NCBI RefSeq assembly: GCF_026011735.1
Contig: NZ_BRVN01000014.1
Location: forward strand, 1-64,000
Length of the DNA: 64,000 bases
DNA from: Dietzia sp. NCCP-2495
GTDB lineage: Bacteria > Actinomycetota > Actinomycetes > Mycobacteriales > Mycobacteriaceae
Reading direction: 5' to 3'
This document shows positions 44,101-53,826 of this stretch, piece by piece. Below the pieces are notes generated by a model. That model ran no database searches. It was not told where the DNA came from and saw nothing but the letters and a program-made list of their open reading frames with translations. The position numbers and the translations under genes were made by a program. Within the stretch, counting starts at the first letter, position 1. Every line of letters starts with the position of its first letter.

Positions 44101-45482
44101 AGCACGGCCCGAGGCCCCTCCACCGACACCGGATCCAGACAGGTCTCGGGGATCGTCGACAGGGAGCACCACGCCGTCGGCAGAACGGGTCGGTAGTCGG
44201 GCCCGACTCCCCCGCCGGCGATCACCTCGCGGTACGCGTCCACGCCGGAGGTGGGCCGCCGTTCGAGCGCCGGGTCGCCGAGCACGTCCACGCGGTACAG
44301 CCCGAACCGCGGCGAGTAGCTGCCCCATTCGTAGTTGTCCACCAGTGACCAGTGGTTGTAGCCGATCACCGGGTAGCCGTCGGCCACAGCGCGTTGCAGC
44401 CAGAACGCGGTGTCCCGGAGGAAGTCACCGCGGTCCACCCCGTCTGCCCGGCCACCGTCCGCCGTGGGCATCCCGTTCTCCACGATGTAGATCGGCTTAC
44501 CGGGATAGGAGCGCGCGTAGTGGGCGATCGCCTCGTAGATTCCCTCGGGCTGCGGCCGCACCGCCGCGAAGTCGTCCCAGGCCGCGTTGATCGCGGTGAG
44601 GTTGTTCAGCGCGACGCCGTAGTAGTAGTCGATGCCCACAAAGTCCACCACGTCGGCCACGCGGTCGCCGATGAGCGTGTCGGTGAAGCCTGTGGCCAGC
44701 GGCAGGTAGGCCTCGTTCATGGTCACCATGGCGCCGGGGTCGGCGCGGTGGGCGGCGGCGTAGCCCAGCCGGTGGGCGGCCTCGATCTGGTCGAGGAACC
44801 GGGAGAAGTCGCCGGGCCCCACTCTGCCGAGGGTCATCTCGTGCTTGAAGAACACCAGGGGTTCGTTGACTGTCACCCACATGGTCCCTTCGCCGGCCCA
44901 GCGCTCGGTGATGAGCTGCGCGAATCGGCCGAACGCCTCCACCGCGTCGCCGGAGAGCATGCCGCCACGGTCGGCGAGCCACCCCGGGTAGGTGAAGTGG
45001 ACCATGGTGATCATCGGGACCATGCCGTGCGAGCGGATCTCGGCGATGATCCGGTCGTAGTGCGCGAGCGCCTCGGCGCTGTACTCCCCCGGCGCCGGTT
45101 CGATCCGCGCCCACTCCACGCTCAGGCGGAACGTGTTGACCCCCATCTCGGCGGCACGCGCGATGTCCTCGGGGTACCGGTTCCAGAAATCCACGGCGTC
45201 CCGCAACGGATCGGCCTCGCCGCGGGGCGCGGCGGCGTCGACGTAACGCTTCCAGTTGGAGTCGGGGCTGGAGCCCTCGACCTGGAAGCCGGAAGTGGCC
45301 ACGCCCCAGTGGAAATCCAGGGCCACGGGCGCGGCCGGCGTAGTCGGTGCGGCGGGCTCGGCAGGTGCGGCGCCGACGCGCGGTACCTGTGGCACCGCCG
45401 CGACGAGGACCACCGCGACCAGCACCGCCACGACCCTCGTGATGAACGACCCGTTCCCTGCTGACTCTCCTCGCCGACCCAT
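44091..45482 (-). CDS. Exported GH1 family beta-glycosidase
   Basis: 463 residues with a signal peptide (ITRVVAVLVAVVLVAAVPQVPRVGA). GH1 barrel motifs: FHWGVATSGFQVEGS, FRLSVEWARIEP, WVTVNEPLVFF (acid/base Glu), DFVGIDYYYG, IYIVENGMPT (nucleophile Glu) and NHWSLVDNYEWGSYSPRFGLY. It removes terminal beta-linked sugars outside the cell. The C-terminal ~35 residues contain two Cys (TAWCSLSTIPETCLD) not usual for the family. Together with the GH31 gene it suggests use of plant or algal glycosides. Confidence 0.93.
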   Translation of the reverse strand: MGRRGESAGNGSFITRVVAVLVAVVLVAAVPQVPRVGAAPAEPAAPTTPAAPVALDFHWGVATSGFQVEGSSPDSNWKRYVDAAAPRGEADPLRDAVDFWNRYPEDIARAAEMGVNTFRLSVEWARIEPAPGEYSAEALAHYDRIIAEIRSHGMVPMITMVHFTYPGWLADRGGMLSGDAVEAFGRFAQLITERWAGEGTMWVTVNEPLVFFKHEMTLGRVGPGDFSRFLDQIEAAHRLGYAAAHRADPGAMVTMNEAYLPLATGFTDTLIGDRVADVVDFVGIDYYYGVALNNLTAINAAWDDFAAVRPQPEGIYEAIAHYARSYPGKPIYIVENGMPTADGGRADGVDRGDFLRDTAFWLQRAVADGYPVIGYNHWSLVDNYEWGSYSPRFGLYRVDVLGDPALERRPTSGVDAYREVIAGGGVGPDYRPVLPTAWCSLSTIPETCLDPVSVEGPRAVLTG

Positions 45483-45559
45483 GTCAGCACTGTAGGCAGA
45501 GCGACGGGCGTATCAGGCCCGAACGGCGCGCTCGAGTCGGCGGACTGCGCGGCGCGTCC

Positions 45560-46750
45560 TCACCCCACCCGGAGCCGCCACAGGCTGGTCCGTTCCCGTG
45601 ACCGGGCCGCGTGGAGCGGGTCCGTGTCGTCGGCGGCGCGCGAGTGCGTCGCCGTCGTATCGATGGTGTCGACGACGACGAGACCGGCCTCGCTGATGCG
45701 TCGCAGTAGCTCCTTCCGGGTCCGCAGCCCGAGGAGTTCGGCGAGGTCGGACAGGATCAGCCACCCTTCGCCACCCGGGGTGAGGCGGTTCGCGAGTCCG
45801 GCGAGGTAGCGGTGGAGCACGTCGGATTTCGGGTCGTAGATCCCCTGCTCGAGCGCCGACGTGGGCCGGCCGGGGATCCACGGCGGATTGCACACCACCA
45901 CGTCCGCCATCTCATCGGTGGCGGGCCACAGGTCGGCCTGCTCCACCACCACCCGCTCGGCCAGGCCCAGGCGGTCGACGTTGTCGCGTGCGCACCGCAC
46001 CGCGCGCGGATTGATGTCGGTGGCCACCACGCGCCGTGCGCCGCGACGGGCGAGGATCGCGGCGAGCACTCCGGTCCCGGTGCCCAGATCCATGACTGTT
46101 GGCCGGTCCACCCCGTCCGGCCACGCGGCGTCGGCGACGAGATCGAGGTACTCGTCCCGAGTGGGCGCGAACACTCCGTAGGCGGGGTGGATGCGGTCCC
46201 CCAGCGCCGCTACTTCGATTCCGGTCTGGTGCCACTCGTAGGCGCTGATCATGCCCAGAAGTTCGGGCAACGACACCAGGACCGACTCCCCGGACACATC
46301 GGCGACCGGCGAGCCGTCTGCGTCCGACGAGCCATACGCGTGCTCGCACGCCGCGCGCACGTCAGGAGCCCGACGCAGCCTGATCGTGTAATCGGGCTCC
46401 AGCTCGAGAAGGATCTTGCCGAGGATCCCCGCCCGCTGCGACCGCGCGAGTCGCGTGACGTGGAAGAGGTCGGTCAGCGAGGCGTCGCTGCTCGTACGCG
46501 AGGCCCTTTTGGCAGCCTGCTTGTCCGCCTGCTTCTGCAGTCGCCGGTCGAGCGCGGCGTGGAGCTGCCGGGCGTTGTGGAAGTCGCCCCGCCAGAGGAT
46601 TCCCGTGCCGGAGCGGGCCAGTGTGAGTGCGGCATCGGCGGCGATGTCGTCGTCGACCACCAACATGTCCCGTGGCGGCGTGGCGCCGTTCTCCGGACGC
46701 CAGCCCGCGCGGCGCTCGACGCCGTTCTCGGTCCAGGAGACGGTTGTCAC
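45560..46750 (-). CDS. Class I SAM-dependent methyltransferase, HemK/RsmC-like
   Basis: 396 residues. An N-terminal helical/RNA-binding-like domain (about 1-165, with a basic coil RRLQKQADKQAAKRASR) is followed by the Rossmann domain: VMDLGTGTGVLAAILARRG (SAM loop), VVATDINPRAVRCARDN, and VVVCNPPWIPG with the NPPW motif of N-methyltransferases acting on glutamine or bases. It probably modifies rRNA or a release factor; the target is uncertain. Confidence 0.88.
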   Translation of the reverse strand: MTTVSWTENGVERRAGWRPENGATPPRDMLVVDDDIAADAALTLARSGTGILWRGDFHNARQLHAALDRRLQKQADKQAAKRASRTSSDASLTDLFHVTRLARSQRAGILGKILLELEPDYTIRLRRAPDVRAACEHAYGSSDADGSPVADVSGESVLVSLPELLGMISAYEWHQTGIEVAALGDRIHPAYGVFAPTRDEYLDLVADAAWPDGVDRPTVMDLGTGTGVLAAILARRGARRVVATDINPRAVRCARDNVDRLGLAERVVVEQADLWPATDEMADVVVCNPPWIPGRPTSALEQGIYDPKSDVLHRYLAGLANRLTPGGEGWLILSDLAELLGLRTRKELLRRISEAGLVVVDTIDTTATHSRAADDTDPLHAARSRERTSLWRLRVG

Positions 46751-46960
46751 GACTCGCCCCGACGCGCGGCTCTACAGCTGAGGTGGGTGCGCACTGATGC
46801 CCTTCGAACTGGCACGTCCGGCTCCGACGACGGGAACGGGCGTGCGCGAACAGGTGATGCCCAGATCCTAACGCCCACCCGACAGGACTCGTTCGTTGGC
46901 GACAGAGAGGAGTTCTCGTCGCTCGGAATTTCTTCCCTCTTTCACTTTATAGCTGGTAGG

Positions 46961-46979
46961 GGGCCTTGCGGCAAGGCCC
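46961..46979 (+). promoter_or_regulatory. Rifamycin-associated element (RAE)
   Basis: GGGCCTTGCGGCAAGGCCC is a 9-bp perfect inverted repeat around one G. It differs at a single position from the RAE consensus I recall (GGGGCTTGCGGCAAGGCCC), which is found before rifamycin-inactivation genes in actinobacteria. It lies 23 bp upstream of the HelR start and just after AT-rich -10-like sequence (TTTATA, about 46946-46951). Confidence 0.85.
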
Positions 46980-47002
46980 GGGTGGGCGCGCACAATGGCC
47001 CG

Positions 47003-49204
47003 ATGCCTGCCGCCAGTCACGCCCCGAACCCGTCAGTTTTCGCCCTCCCCGACCACCTCTCGCACAAGGCCTCCTCGGCGGTGATCGCCGCCGACGAGCA
47101 GCACTTCGCCGCGATCACCCGCACACTCGAGTCGCGGGTCGCCGACCTCTCCGCACGCCTGGACGCCCGTCGCCGTGAGCCCGCGGGCCGATTCGCCCAG
47201 ACCATTGAGCGCGACGCCGACATCCGCCGACTCGTCGCCGAGCTCGCGACCCTGCGACGCTTCGGCCTGGACCTGTGCATCGGGCACATCGCCCTGACCG
47301 GCGGCGAGCGCGTGTACGTCGGCCGCATCGGTCTGATCGACGAGTCCGGCACGCCGCTGCTCGTGGACTGGCGCACGCCGGCGGCGGAGCCGTACTTCGC
47401 CGCGACGCTCGCCGCCCCGGGAGATGTGGTGTATCGACGTCGGTACCGCTGGTCGGGAGGGCGCATCGTGGATCTGTGGGACGAGGTCCTTGTCGACGAC
47501 GACAACGCGGGTACGAACCTCCACACGGCACCCGACGATCAATCGGCGTTCGTGACCAGCCTGTCCGGGGCACGCACCGGCCGGATGCGCGACGTGCTGT
47601 CGACCATCCAGTCGGATCAGGATGCGATCATCCGTGCCGACGCCACGGGTGCGCTGGTGGTCGACGGCGGGCCGGGCACGGGCAAGACGGTGGTGGCGAT
47701 GCATCGGGCCGCATTCCTGTTGCACGAGCAGTCCCGGTCCGGGATCAGCCGCGGAAATCTCCTGCTTGTCGGGCCGCATCGGCCGTACCTGGACTACGTC
47801 TCCGACGTGCTCCCGGCGCTGGGCGAGCACAGTGTCCAGACTGCGACGGTGGCGGATCTCGCGGGCGCGGCACTCGCGGGCGCAGCACTCGAGCTCGACG
47901 TCGACGAGCTACCCGACGAGGCCGACCCGGACATCGCACGGCTGAAGTCAGGAGTGGAGATGGTGGACGCGATCGACACGGCCGTGCGCTTCTACGAGGA
48001 GCCGCCGACGGAGTCGATGGTCGTCCAGACCGAATGGCTGGATCTGCGCATCACACCGGCCGACTGGGCCGAGGCCTTTACGTCTGTCGAGGAGGGCACC
48101 CCGCACAACGAGGCCCACGACCAGATCTGGGACACCCTTGTCGAGATACTCCTGGACAAAGCAGGCGCCGGGGCCGCCCTGCGCGCGGAGCTCGCCGCGA
48201 ACGTCGAGCTGCGCCGGACGCTGGCGCGGGCCTGGCCGATGATCTCCCCGGTCGATCTCGTGGGCGATCTGTGGACAGTGCCCGCATACCTCCGACTGTG
48301 TGCCCCCTGGCTCACCGCCGACCAGCTCCGAGCACTCCAGCGACCCGAACCGCAGGCGTGGACCACCGCCGACCTCCCCCTCCTGGACACGGCACAGCAC
48401 CGGCTCGGCGATGCGGATCGTGCGCGTCGGGGTCGTCGTCGTCAAAAGGAACAGCAGGCCGAGCTGGAGTTGCGACGGACGGTGATCGACGAGGCGATCG
48501 CCGCGGACGACGATCCCGAAGGCGTCACCGCGATGCTGCGCCACACCGGAATGCAGGAGGCCCTGCTCGATCCCGGCCGCGACGAGCCAGCGGCGCCAAC
48601 CGGACTGGCGGGACAGTTCGGGCACATCATCGTGGATGAGGCCCAGGAACTCACCGACGCGCAGTGGCGGATGCTCCTGCGGCGCTGTCCGTCCGGCAGC
48701 CTCACCGTGGTGGGCGATCGCGCGCAGTCCCGTGGGGAGTTCGGCGAGTCGTGGTCGGAGCGACTGGGCCGGGTCGGTCTGTCGCCGGAGAGCGTGCGGA
48801 CACGGGGCCTGAGCATCAACTACCGGACACCGTCCGAGGTGATGGACGCGGCCGCACCGGTGATCCGAGCGGTCCGTCCCGATGCCAATGTGCCGGAGTC
48901 CGTGCGCAGCAGCGGAGTGCCCGTGGAATACGGCTCCGTCGATGACCTGGCTCGTGTGCTCGACGAGTGGCTGGCCGAGAGCCACGACGGCGTGGCGTGC
49001 GCGATCACCGCCCCCGGTGCGCCCCTCCCCGACCTCCCCGCCACGGACCGCATCCGCGCGCTGAGCCCAGCCAAGGCGAAGGGGCTCGAGTTCGACCTGG
49101 TGGTGCTGGTCGATCCCGACTCGTTCGGTCCGGACGTGACCGGTGCGGTGGACCGCTATGTGGCGATGACCCGGTCGACGCAGCGGCTGGTGGTGCTGCG
49201 CTGA
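47003..49204 (+). CDS. helR: HelR-type RNA polymerase-recycling ATPase (HelD/UvrD-like)
   Basis: 733 residues from ATG 47003. An N-terminal coiled-coil arm (ALPDHLSHKASSAVIAADEQ to about 110) is followed by VYVGRIGLIDESGTPLLVDWRTPAAEPYF, typical of HelD. Walker A is VVDGGPGTGKTVVAMHR; helicase motifs FGHIIVDEAQELTDAQW, LTVVGDRAQSRGEFGESW and LSINYRTPSEVMDAA follow. The C-terminus has KAKGLEFDLVVLVDP. HelR dislodges rifampicin-bound RNA polymerase from DNA and gives rifampicin tolerance in M. abscessus. The RAE upstream supports that role and predicts induction by rifamycins. Confidence 0.9.
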   Translation: MPAASHAPNPSVFALPDHLSHKASSAVIAADEQHFAAITRTLESRVADLSARLDARRREPAGRFAQTIERDADIRRLVAELATLRRFGLDLCIGHIALTGGERVYVGRIGLIDESGTPLLVDWRTPAAEPYFAATLAAPGDVVYRRRYRWSGGRIVDLWDEVLVDDDNAGTNLHTAPDDQSAFVTSLSGARTGRMRDVLSTIQSDQDAIIRADATGALVVDGGPGTGKTVVAMHRAAFLLHEQSRSGISRGNLLLVGPHRPYLDYVSDVLPALGEHSVQTATVADLAGAALAGAALELDVDELPDEADPDIARLKSGVEMVDAIDTAVRFYEEPPTESMVVQTEWLDLRITPADWAEAFTSVEEGTPHNEAHDQIWDTLVEILLDKAGAGAALRAELAANVELRRTLARAWPMISPVDLVGDLWTVPAYLRLCAPWLTADQLRALQRPEPQAWTTADLPLLDTAQHRLGDADRARRGRRRQKEQQAELELRRTVIDEAIAADDDPEGVTAMLRHTGMQEALLDPGRDEPAAPTGLAGQFGHIIVDEAQELTDAQWRMLLRRCPSGSLTVVGDRAQSRGEFGESWSERLGRVGLSPESVRTRGLSINYRTPSEVMDAAAPVIRAVRPDANVPESVRSSGVPVEYGSVDDLARVLDEWLAESHDGVACAITAPGAPLPDLPATDRIRALSPAKAKGLEFDLVVLVDPDSFGPDVTGAVDRYVAMTRSTQRLVVLR

Positions 49205-49265
49205 CCGAGGCCTCGGTGTGGCGACTGAGCATGACTGGTGTCGTCCGCGACGGAGCGAGAACGCG

Positions 49266-50423
49266 TCAGCTCCCGGCGCCGGGGAGCGGACCGCCTGGCC
49301 CGAACGCGTGTCGGGCGAAGCGCGTACCGATCAACTCGTGGGTCGCGGTGTCGGGGTGTAGCGCGTCCGGGAGGGGATGGGAGATCGCGTCGGCGGGCCC
49401 GTACAGCTCGGTACCGTCGAGGTAGTGCAGGTGTTCGTCGTCCCTGGCCTCCACGATCGACGCGAGGGCGTCACGGATGACGCGAAGGGTCAGGCGCCCC
49501 ATCGCGGTATCGCCGGCCTCGCCCGTGGCGACGAACCGCACCTGCCCGGTCCGGAAGGTCTCGGGGTCGAAGGCACCCGGCCCCGGGGTGTCCTCGTGGA
49601 TATCGCAGTGGATCGGCGAGACGAGCAGGATCGGGGTGGTGGGGTGACCGTCGCGGAGGGTGTCGAGGAACCCGTGAACGGCGGGAACGAACGCCCGCAG
49701 GCGCATCGCGTCCGAGTTGACCACGTTGATGCCCAGCTTGAGGCTGATCACGTCGGCCGGGGTGTCACGCATGACTCGCGCCATGAACGGATCAACCATG
49801 GCGCTTCCGCCGAAGCCGAGATTGCGCAGGTCGACGCCGCCGAGCCTCGCGGCGATCGAGGTCCACGTCCGCGCCGGCGAGGTGGCATTGGAGCCGTGGC
49901 TGATCGAGCTCCCGTGGTGGAGCCAGCGTGGCGTATCGGAGGGCGCCGTGGTCACCGGGGCGTCTGTGCTGAGCTCGATGAGCTCGATCTGCTCGTTGTG
50001 CGGCAGCCACAGCTCGACGAGCTTCTCACCGGGACCGAGTCCAGTGAAGCTACTCGTGTGCGACGGGCCGGGAACGAGGTGAGTCTCGCCGGTCTGGAGG
50101 TCGGTCACCCAGGCATCGCCGCCGGTGAGTTCGTCGCTCTCCACGAGTTGATGGTCGACTACCAGATCGATGGCGCCGCGCGGCCTGTCGATGCCCTTGT
50201 AGGCGAGCCTCGTGGAATGGGAGACGAGCGTGACGGCCTCCGCCTCGGTCACCATCGCCACTCGCACGCCGGAGGGCTGGGCCTCCGCGCCCAGCAGCTG
50301 CGGGTCGGGGAACTGCTCAGTCACCCACGTGGGCAGCCGGTGTGGGCGAAGGCCGCGCTCGGTGGTCTCGAGGTACTCGTGACCTCGGACGAGGGCGGGC
50401 GTGATCGGGGTGCTGGGGATCAT
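49266..50423 (-). CDS. SGNH/GDSL-type esterase with N-terminal jelly-roll domain
   Basis: 385 residues from ATG 50423. An N-terminal beta domain (about 1-165) precedes the SGNH domain: RWLHHGSSISHGSNA (Ser in GSSIS), LRNLGFGGSAMVD (Gly), SLKLGINVVNS (Asn) and LPDALHPDTATHE (Asp-x-x-His). This matches the two-domain 'SGNH/GDSL hydrolase N-terminal' proteins of actinobacteria. No signal peptide, so probably a cytoplasmic carbohydrate or acyl esterase. Convergent with helR; no operon partner. Confidence 0.88.
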   Translation of the reverse strand: MIPSTPITPALVRGHEYLETTERGLRPHRLPTWVTEQFPDPQLLGAEAQPSGVRVAMVTEAEAVTLVSHSTRLAYKGIDRPRGAIDLVVDHQLVESDELTGGDAWVTDLQTGETHLVPGPSHTSSFTGLGPGEKLVELWLPHNEQIELIELSTDAPVTTAPSDTPRWLHHGSSISHGSNATSPARTWTSIAARLGGVDLRNLGFGGSAMVDPFMARVMRDTPADVISLKLGINVVNSDAMRLRAFVPAVHGFLDTLRDGHPTTPILLVSPIHCDIHEDTPGPGAFDPETFRTGQVRFVATGEAGDTAMGRLTLRVIRDALASIVEARDDEHLHYLDGTELYGPADAISHPLPDALHPDTATHELIGTRFARHAFGPGGPLPGAGS

Positions 50424-50530
50424 TGATGGTGCCTTTGTCGTTGCTACCTTGTAGTGCTTTCCCACCATCGCGGCACGGACACCACGACAGAGGACGTCAC
50501 GTCACACCATACGAATCCGCAGCCCCGGAC

Positions 50531-52645
50531 CTACACCGTGGCGACCTTCCACGCCGAGTGGACCGCGCCGTGGATGTAGCCGACCTCGCCGGCGTCGCCG
50601 ATCACCTCGCACTCGATGCCCGCATCGCGGAGCTGGTCCGCGAGCGGCGCGGCCGCAGTGGTGCCGTCGGCGTAGATCACCATGTCCGCCGGCGCCGAGG
50701 CAGACTCGCCCTTGGCGGTGGTCCACTCCACGGACTGCTCGGTGATCCGGGTGACGGAGACGTTGCGCTGGATATCCACGCCGTGGTGCTTGGCGTGACG
50801 CACCGCGGTCCACCGCCGCGGCATGGCCAGCGGCAGGCCGAGCTGTTGCGAGTCGTGTAGCAGCGTGACGTTGCGGCCGCGCTCGCCGAGGAACTCCGCG
50901 AGCTCCAGGCCGACCAACGAGCCGCCGATCACCACGACGTTCTTGCCCATCGGCAGTGCGATCTTGGTGAGGTTGCGGATCCACGCCGGACGCTTGGTGA
51001 TCCCCGACAGACGGCCGAGCTTTCCGGCCAGCCGCAGGAAGGTCCCGGCCTCCTCCGCGGTGGCGGTACCGAGCATCGTCGCGCGCAGCGAGTCGCCGGT
51101 GTGCACGTGCGGAAGCTGGCCGCCCGGGATCTGTGGGGCCGGCCGCACCGCACCGGTCGCCACGATCACGCGGTCGGCGCCCAGCGCGCGCACGGTCTCC
51201 ACCGTGGCCTCGGTGTTCAGCCGGACGTCGATGCCCAGCTGGTCGATCTTGGCCTTGTAGAAGCTGATCAGCGGCTCGTTGGCCGGTGTGGTGAGCGTGG
51301 AGAACCACATGGTCCCGCCCAGCCGATCGGCCTTGTCGAGCACGGTCACGCGGTGCCCGCGCTCGGTCAGCACCACGGCCGACTCGAGTCCGGCGGGTCC
51401 GGCGCCCACCACCACGACGTGCTCGCGGGTGGGCGCGGGCGTCAACGGCAGCAGCCCCTCGTTGCCGAGCACCGGGTTGACGGCGCAGAACGGGGTGTCG
51501 TCGAAGAAGTTCTCGGCCACGCAGAGGTAACAGTTGATGCACGGACGCACCAGCTCGGGTGTGCCGGCCGCGAGCTTGTTAGGTAGTTCAGGGTCGGCGA
51601 GCAGTTGCCGACCCATGGCGGCGAAGTCGATCTTGTCGTCGTCGATCGCCTTCTCCGACACCTCCGGCAAAATCCGACCCACGCCGATCACCGGCACCGA
51701 CACCGCCTTCTTGATGGCGGCGGCGTTGTCCAGGTAGGCACCGACGGTGTCGGGCAGGGGGCCGTCGGTGAAGTTGTCGAACGGGTTGCGGCCCCAGCCG
51801 GTCACGTGGATCGCGTCGGCGCCGGCCTGCTCGAACAGCTGCGAGGCCAGGATCGCCTCGTCCAGCTCGAGCCCGCCCTCCTGGCCGTACTCCTGCCCGG
51901 CCACGCGCACTATCACGGCGAGCGTGTCCCCCACGCGCTTCTTGACTGCCTCGATCACCTCGCACGCCAGCCGCGCGCGATTGACCAGCGCTCCGCCGTA
52001 CTCGTCGGTGCGCTGGTTGTCTCGCCGGTTGAGGAACACGCCCAGGATGTAGCCGTGTGCGACGTGGATCTCGATCGCGTCGGCGCCGGCGCGGGCGATG
52101 CGGTCGGCGGCCTCGGCCCAGGTGTCGATGAGCCAGGCAATGTCCTCGTGGGTCATCTCCTTGTAGACGATCTGCTTGCCCGCGGTGGCGGCGCCCATGC
52201 GGGCCAGTTCGTCGGGAGTGCTGTCGGCGAGCGCGGAGTAGTCATAGTCGTAGTCCGGCATGCTCGGCGCGATCACGGGACGGTCATTGGCCACGTCCAC
52301 ACGCGCGACCTTGCCGTGGTGGGTGGACTGCACGCACAGTTTCGATCCGGCCGCGTGCACGGCGTCGGCCAGCGCCTTCAGTCCCGGGATGTACTTGTCG
52401 TCCGACAGTCCCGGTTCCTTCATCGACGCCGCACCCACCGGGAACGCGATCGCGCACGCGCCGGTGATGATCAGGCCCGCCCCGCCGGCCGCGCGGGCGA
52501 CGTAGTGGTCGATCTCCCGCTGCTCGATCTCGCCGTCCTCGGACACGTTCATGTCCATGGCCGGCAGGACGATGCGGTTGCGCGTCGACATGGGGCCGAT
52601 CCGGCCGGACGAGGTGAGGTTCGGGAAGGAGGCGAGGGTAGTCAC
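50531..52645 (-). CDS. NADH:flavin oxidoreductase/2,4-dienoyl-CoA reductase family (FadH-like)
   Basis: 704 residues, three-part flavoenzyme. The TIM barrel (1-370) binds FMN and holds HHGKVARVDVANDRPVIAPS, EIHVAHGYILGVFLNRRDNQRTDEYGG (catalytic His/Tyr region) and VIGVGRI. The 4Fe-4S cluster follows: RPCINCYLC and the fourth Cys in TPFCAVNP. The FAD/NAD domains come last (VVVVGAGPAGLESAVVL; VVVIGGSLVGLELAEFLGERG). It reduces alpha,beta-unsaturated acyl-CoA or a related enone. No neighbour shares its operon. Confidence 0.92.
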   Translation of the reverse strand: MTTLASFPNLTSSGRIGPMSTRNRIVLPAMDMNVSEDGEIEQREIDHYVARAAGGAGLIITGACAIAFPVGAASMKEPGLSDDKYIPGLKALADAVHAAGSKLCVQSTHHGKVARVDVANDRPVIAPSMPDYDYDYSALADSTPDELARMGAATAGKQIVYKEMTHEDIAWLIDTWAEAADRIARAGADAIEIHVAHGYILGVFLNRRDNQRTDEYGGALVNRARLACEVIEAVKKRVGDTLAVIVRVAGQEYGQEGGLELDEAILASQLFEQAGADAIHVTGWGRNPFDNFTDGPLPDTVGAYLDNAAAIKKAVSVPVIGVGRILPEVSEKAIDDDKIDFAAMGRQLLADPELPNKLAAGTPELVRPCINCYLCVAENFFDDTPFCAVNPVLGNEGLLPLTPAPTREHVVVVGAGPAGLESAVVLTERGHRVTVLDKADRLGGTMWFSTLTTPANEPLISFYKAKIDQLGIDVRLNTEATVETVRALGADRVIVATGAVRPAPQIPGGQLPHVHTGDSLRATMLGTATAEEAGTFLRLAGKLGRLSGITKRPAWIRNLTKIALPMGKNVVVIGGSLVGLELAEFLGERGRNVTLLHDSQQLGLPLAMPRRWTAVRHAKHHGVDIQRNVSVTRITEQSVEWTTAKGESASAPADMVIYADGTTAAAPLADQLRDAGIECEVIGDAGEVGYIHGAVHSAWKVATV

Positions 52646-52690
52646 GCTCTACGAGATTACGCCCAAGTCGACAGGTGTCAAGAATGGGTA

Positions 52691-53041
52691 CTAGCTGCGA
52701 TCCGGCGAGGTGGGACCCGGCCATGTGGGATCAGGCGACGTGGGATCTGACGCGGTGGGACCTATGCGGGGGTCGGCCGGGCGCGCGGGGCCTCGCCGCC
52801 TGGTGGCGACCAGGACGATCGCGCCGACGACGACAACGCACACCCCCCATCCGATCGCCAGGAAGCGGACCGCGAAGAAGGTCCCCCAGACCACATAGGT
52901 GTAGAGGTATCCCGGAACAAGGGACAGTGACGCCGGGATACCGAGCCCACTGAAGATCGCCATGCCCGCCATCGCGGCGACCCACCACAGCAGCAGGCCT
53001 CCGAACACCGACACCGCGGACACCGTGAGCGCTCGCGTCAT
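52691..53041 (-). CDS. Small membrane protein with Pro/Asp-rich tail
   Basis: 116 residues from ATG 53041 (GGGGGAG directly upstream). Three hydrophobic helices (VFGGLLLWWVAAMAGMAIF; TYVVWGTFFAVRFLAI; VCVVVVGAIVLVATR). The tail is a short-period repeat of the type TSPDPTWPGPTSPD, encoded by repeating GTGGGA-x-C blocks at 52705-52760. Function unknown. Confidence 0.65.
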   Translation of the reverse strand: MTRALTVSAVSVFGGLLLWWVAAMAGMAIFSGLGIPASLSLVPGYLYTYVVWGTFFAVRFLAIGWGVCVVVVGAIVLVATRRRGPARPADPRIGPTASDPTSPDPTWPGPTSPDRS

Positions 53042-53148
53042 CTCCCCCGCCGTCCCTTCATCCCGAAAATCGCGGACACAGCAAGCGCCGCGGCTTGAAC
53101 ACCTCGGGCACGGCAATTGCCGAAGTCGACACTGATCGCATGCTGATT

Positions 53149-53826
53149 TCAGTTCCCGATGTGCGTATTGGCACCCTTCGGCAGGCCGAACATCGGTCCT
53201 GTCGGGCTCATGGTTGCATCATGCACGACGAGTTCGGTGGGCACGCCATCGGGAATTGCGGCGCGAGGGCGATCACTGTCATCGGCGGTGACCGTCGGGT
53301 TCTGCCGCGCGATCACAACCCCGTTCTCATAATCGACGTATATCGACACCCTGGAGTCTTCGGCACTTGCCAGAGGATCCGTTCCCCGGTCATCACCGAG
53401 GATCATGGGTGCCCCCTGCCCGGAGAGTATCCGTGACGGATCCATGGACAGGTTCTGCACCTCCTCGCTGGGGATGTATAACCGGGTGCCCACCACACCC
53501 TGCCCGGGCTGCGACTCAATGGGAACCACGACTACCTCGGATTCCGCGCCCTGAGTCTTGTCCGAATAGGTATGGGGGTCGAGGGCGTCCGCCGTAATGA
53601 AGTCGGCCGGAGTCTGGGGCGGGCGTCCGGTCACCGGCGCGGGTCCGCGCCGCCCGTGCGCGTCGGTGCCGCCGGTGCGGTTGTACACCACCGAGATCCG
53701 GTATCTGCGCCGATCTCCGCACCCTGTGGAGGTGCGGCTGCGGACGACTGCTTGTCGAAACACGCCCCTTCGTCCCGTAATGCAGCGGGCCGGGGCTACG
53801 TCAGCGAGTCGAGGTAGTTCACCCAC
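53149..53826 (-). CDS. Orphan protein with lower GC, unclear start
   Basis: The frame is open from 53826, but the first ~45 residues are Arg-rich and overlap the next gene. The coding-like part begins near VVYNRTGGTDAHGRRG (GTG 53691). The C-terminal half, with IPSEEVQNLSMDPSRILSG, RVSIYVDYENGVVIARQNP and GPMFGLPKGANTHIGN, is well-behaved and beta-rich. Its base composition is visibly less GC-rich than the neighbours. No family recognised. It could be the C-terminal domain of a larger secreted or toxin-type protein whose 5' part is missing, or a recently acquired gene. Confidence 0.5.
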   Translation of the reverse strand: MGELPRLADVAPARCITGRRGVFRQAVVRSRTSTGCGDRRRYRISVVYNRTGGTDAHGRRGPAPVTGRPPQTPADFITADALDPHTYSDKTQGAESEVVVVPIESQPGQGVVGTRLYIPSEEVQNLSMDPSRILSGQGAPMILGDDRGTDPLASAEDSRVSIYVDYENGVVIARQNPTVTADDSDRPRAAIPDGVPTELVVHDATMSPTGPMFGLPKGANTHIGN

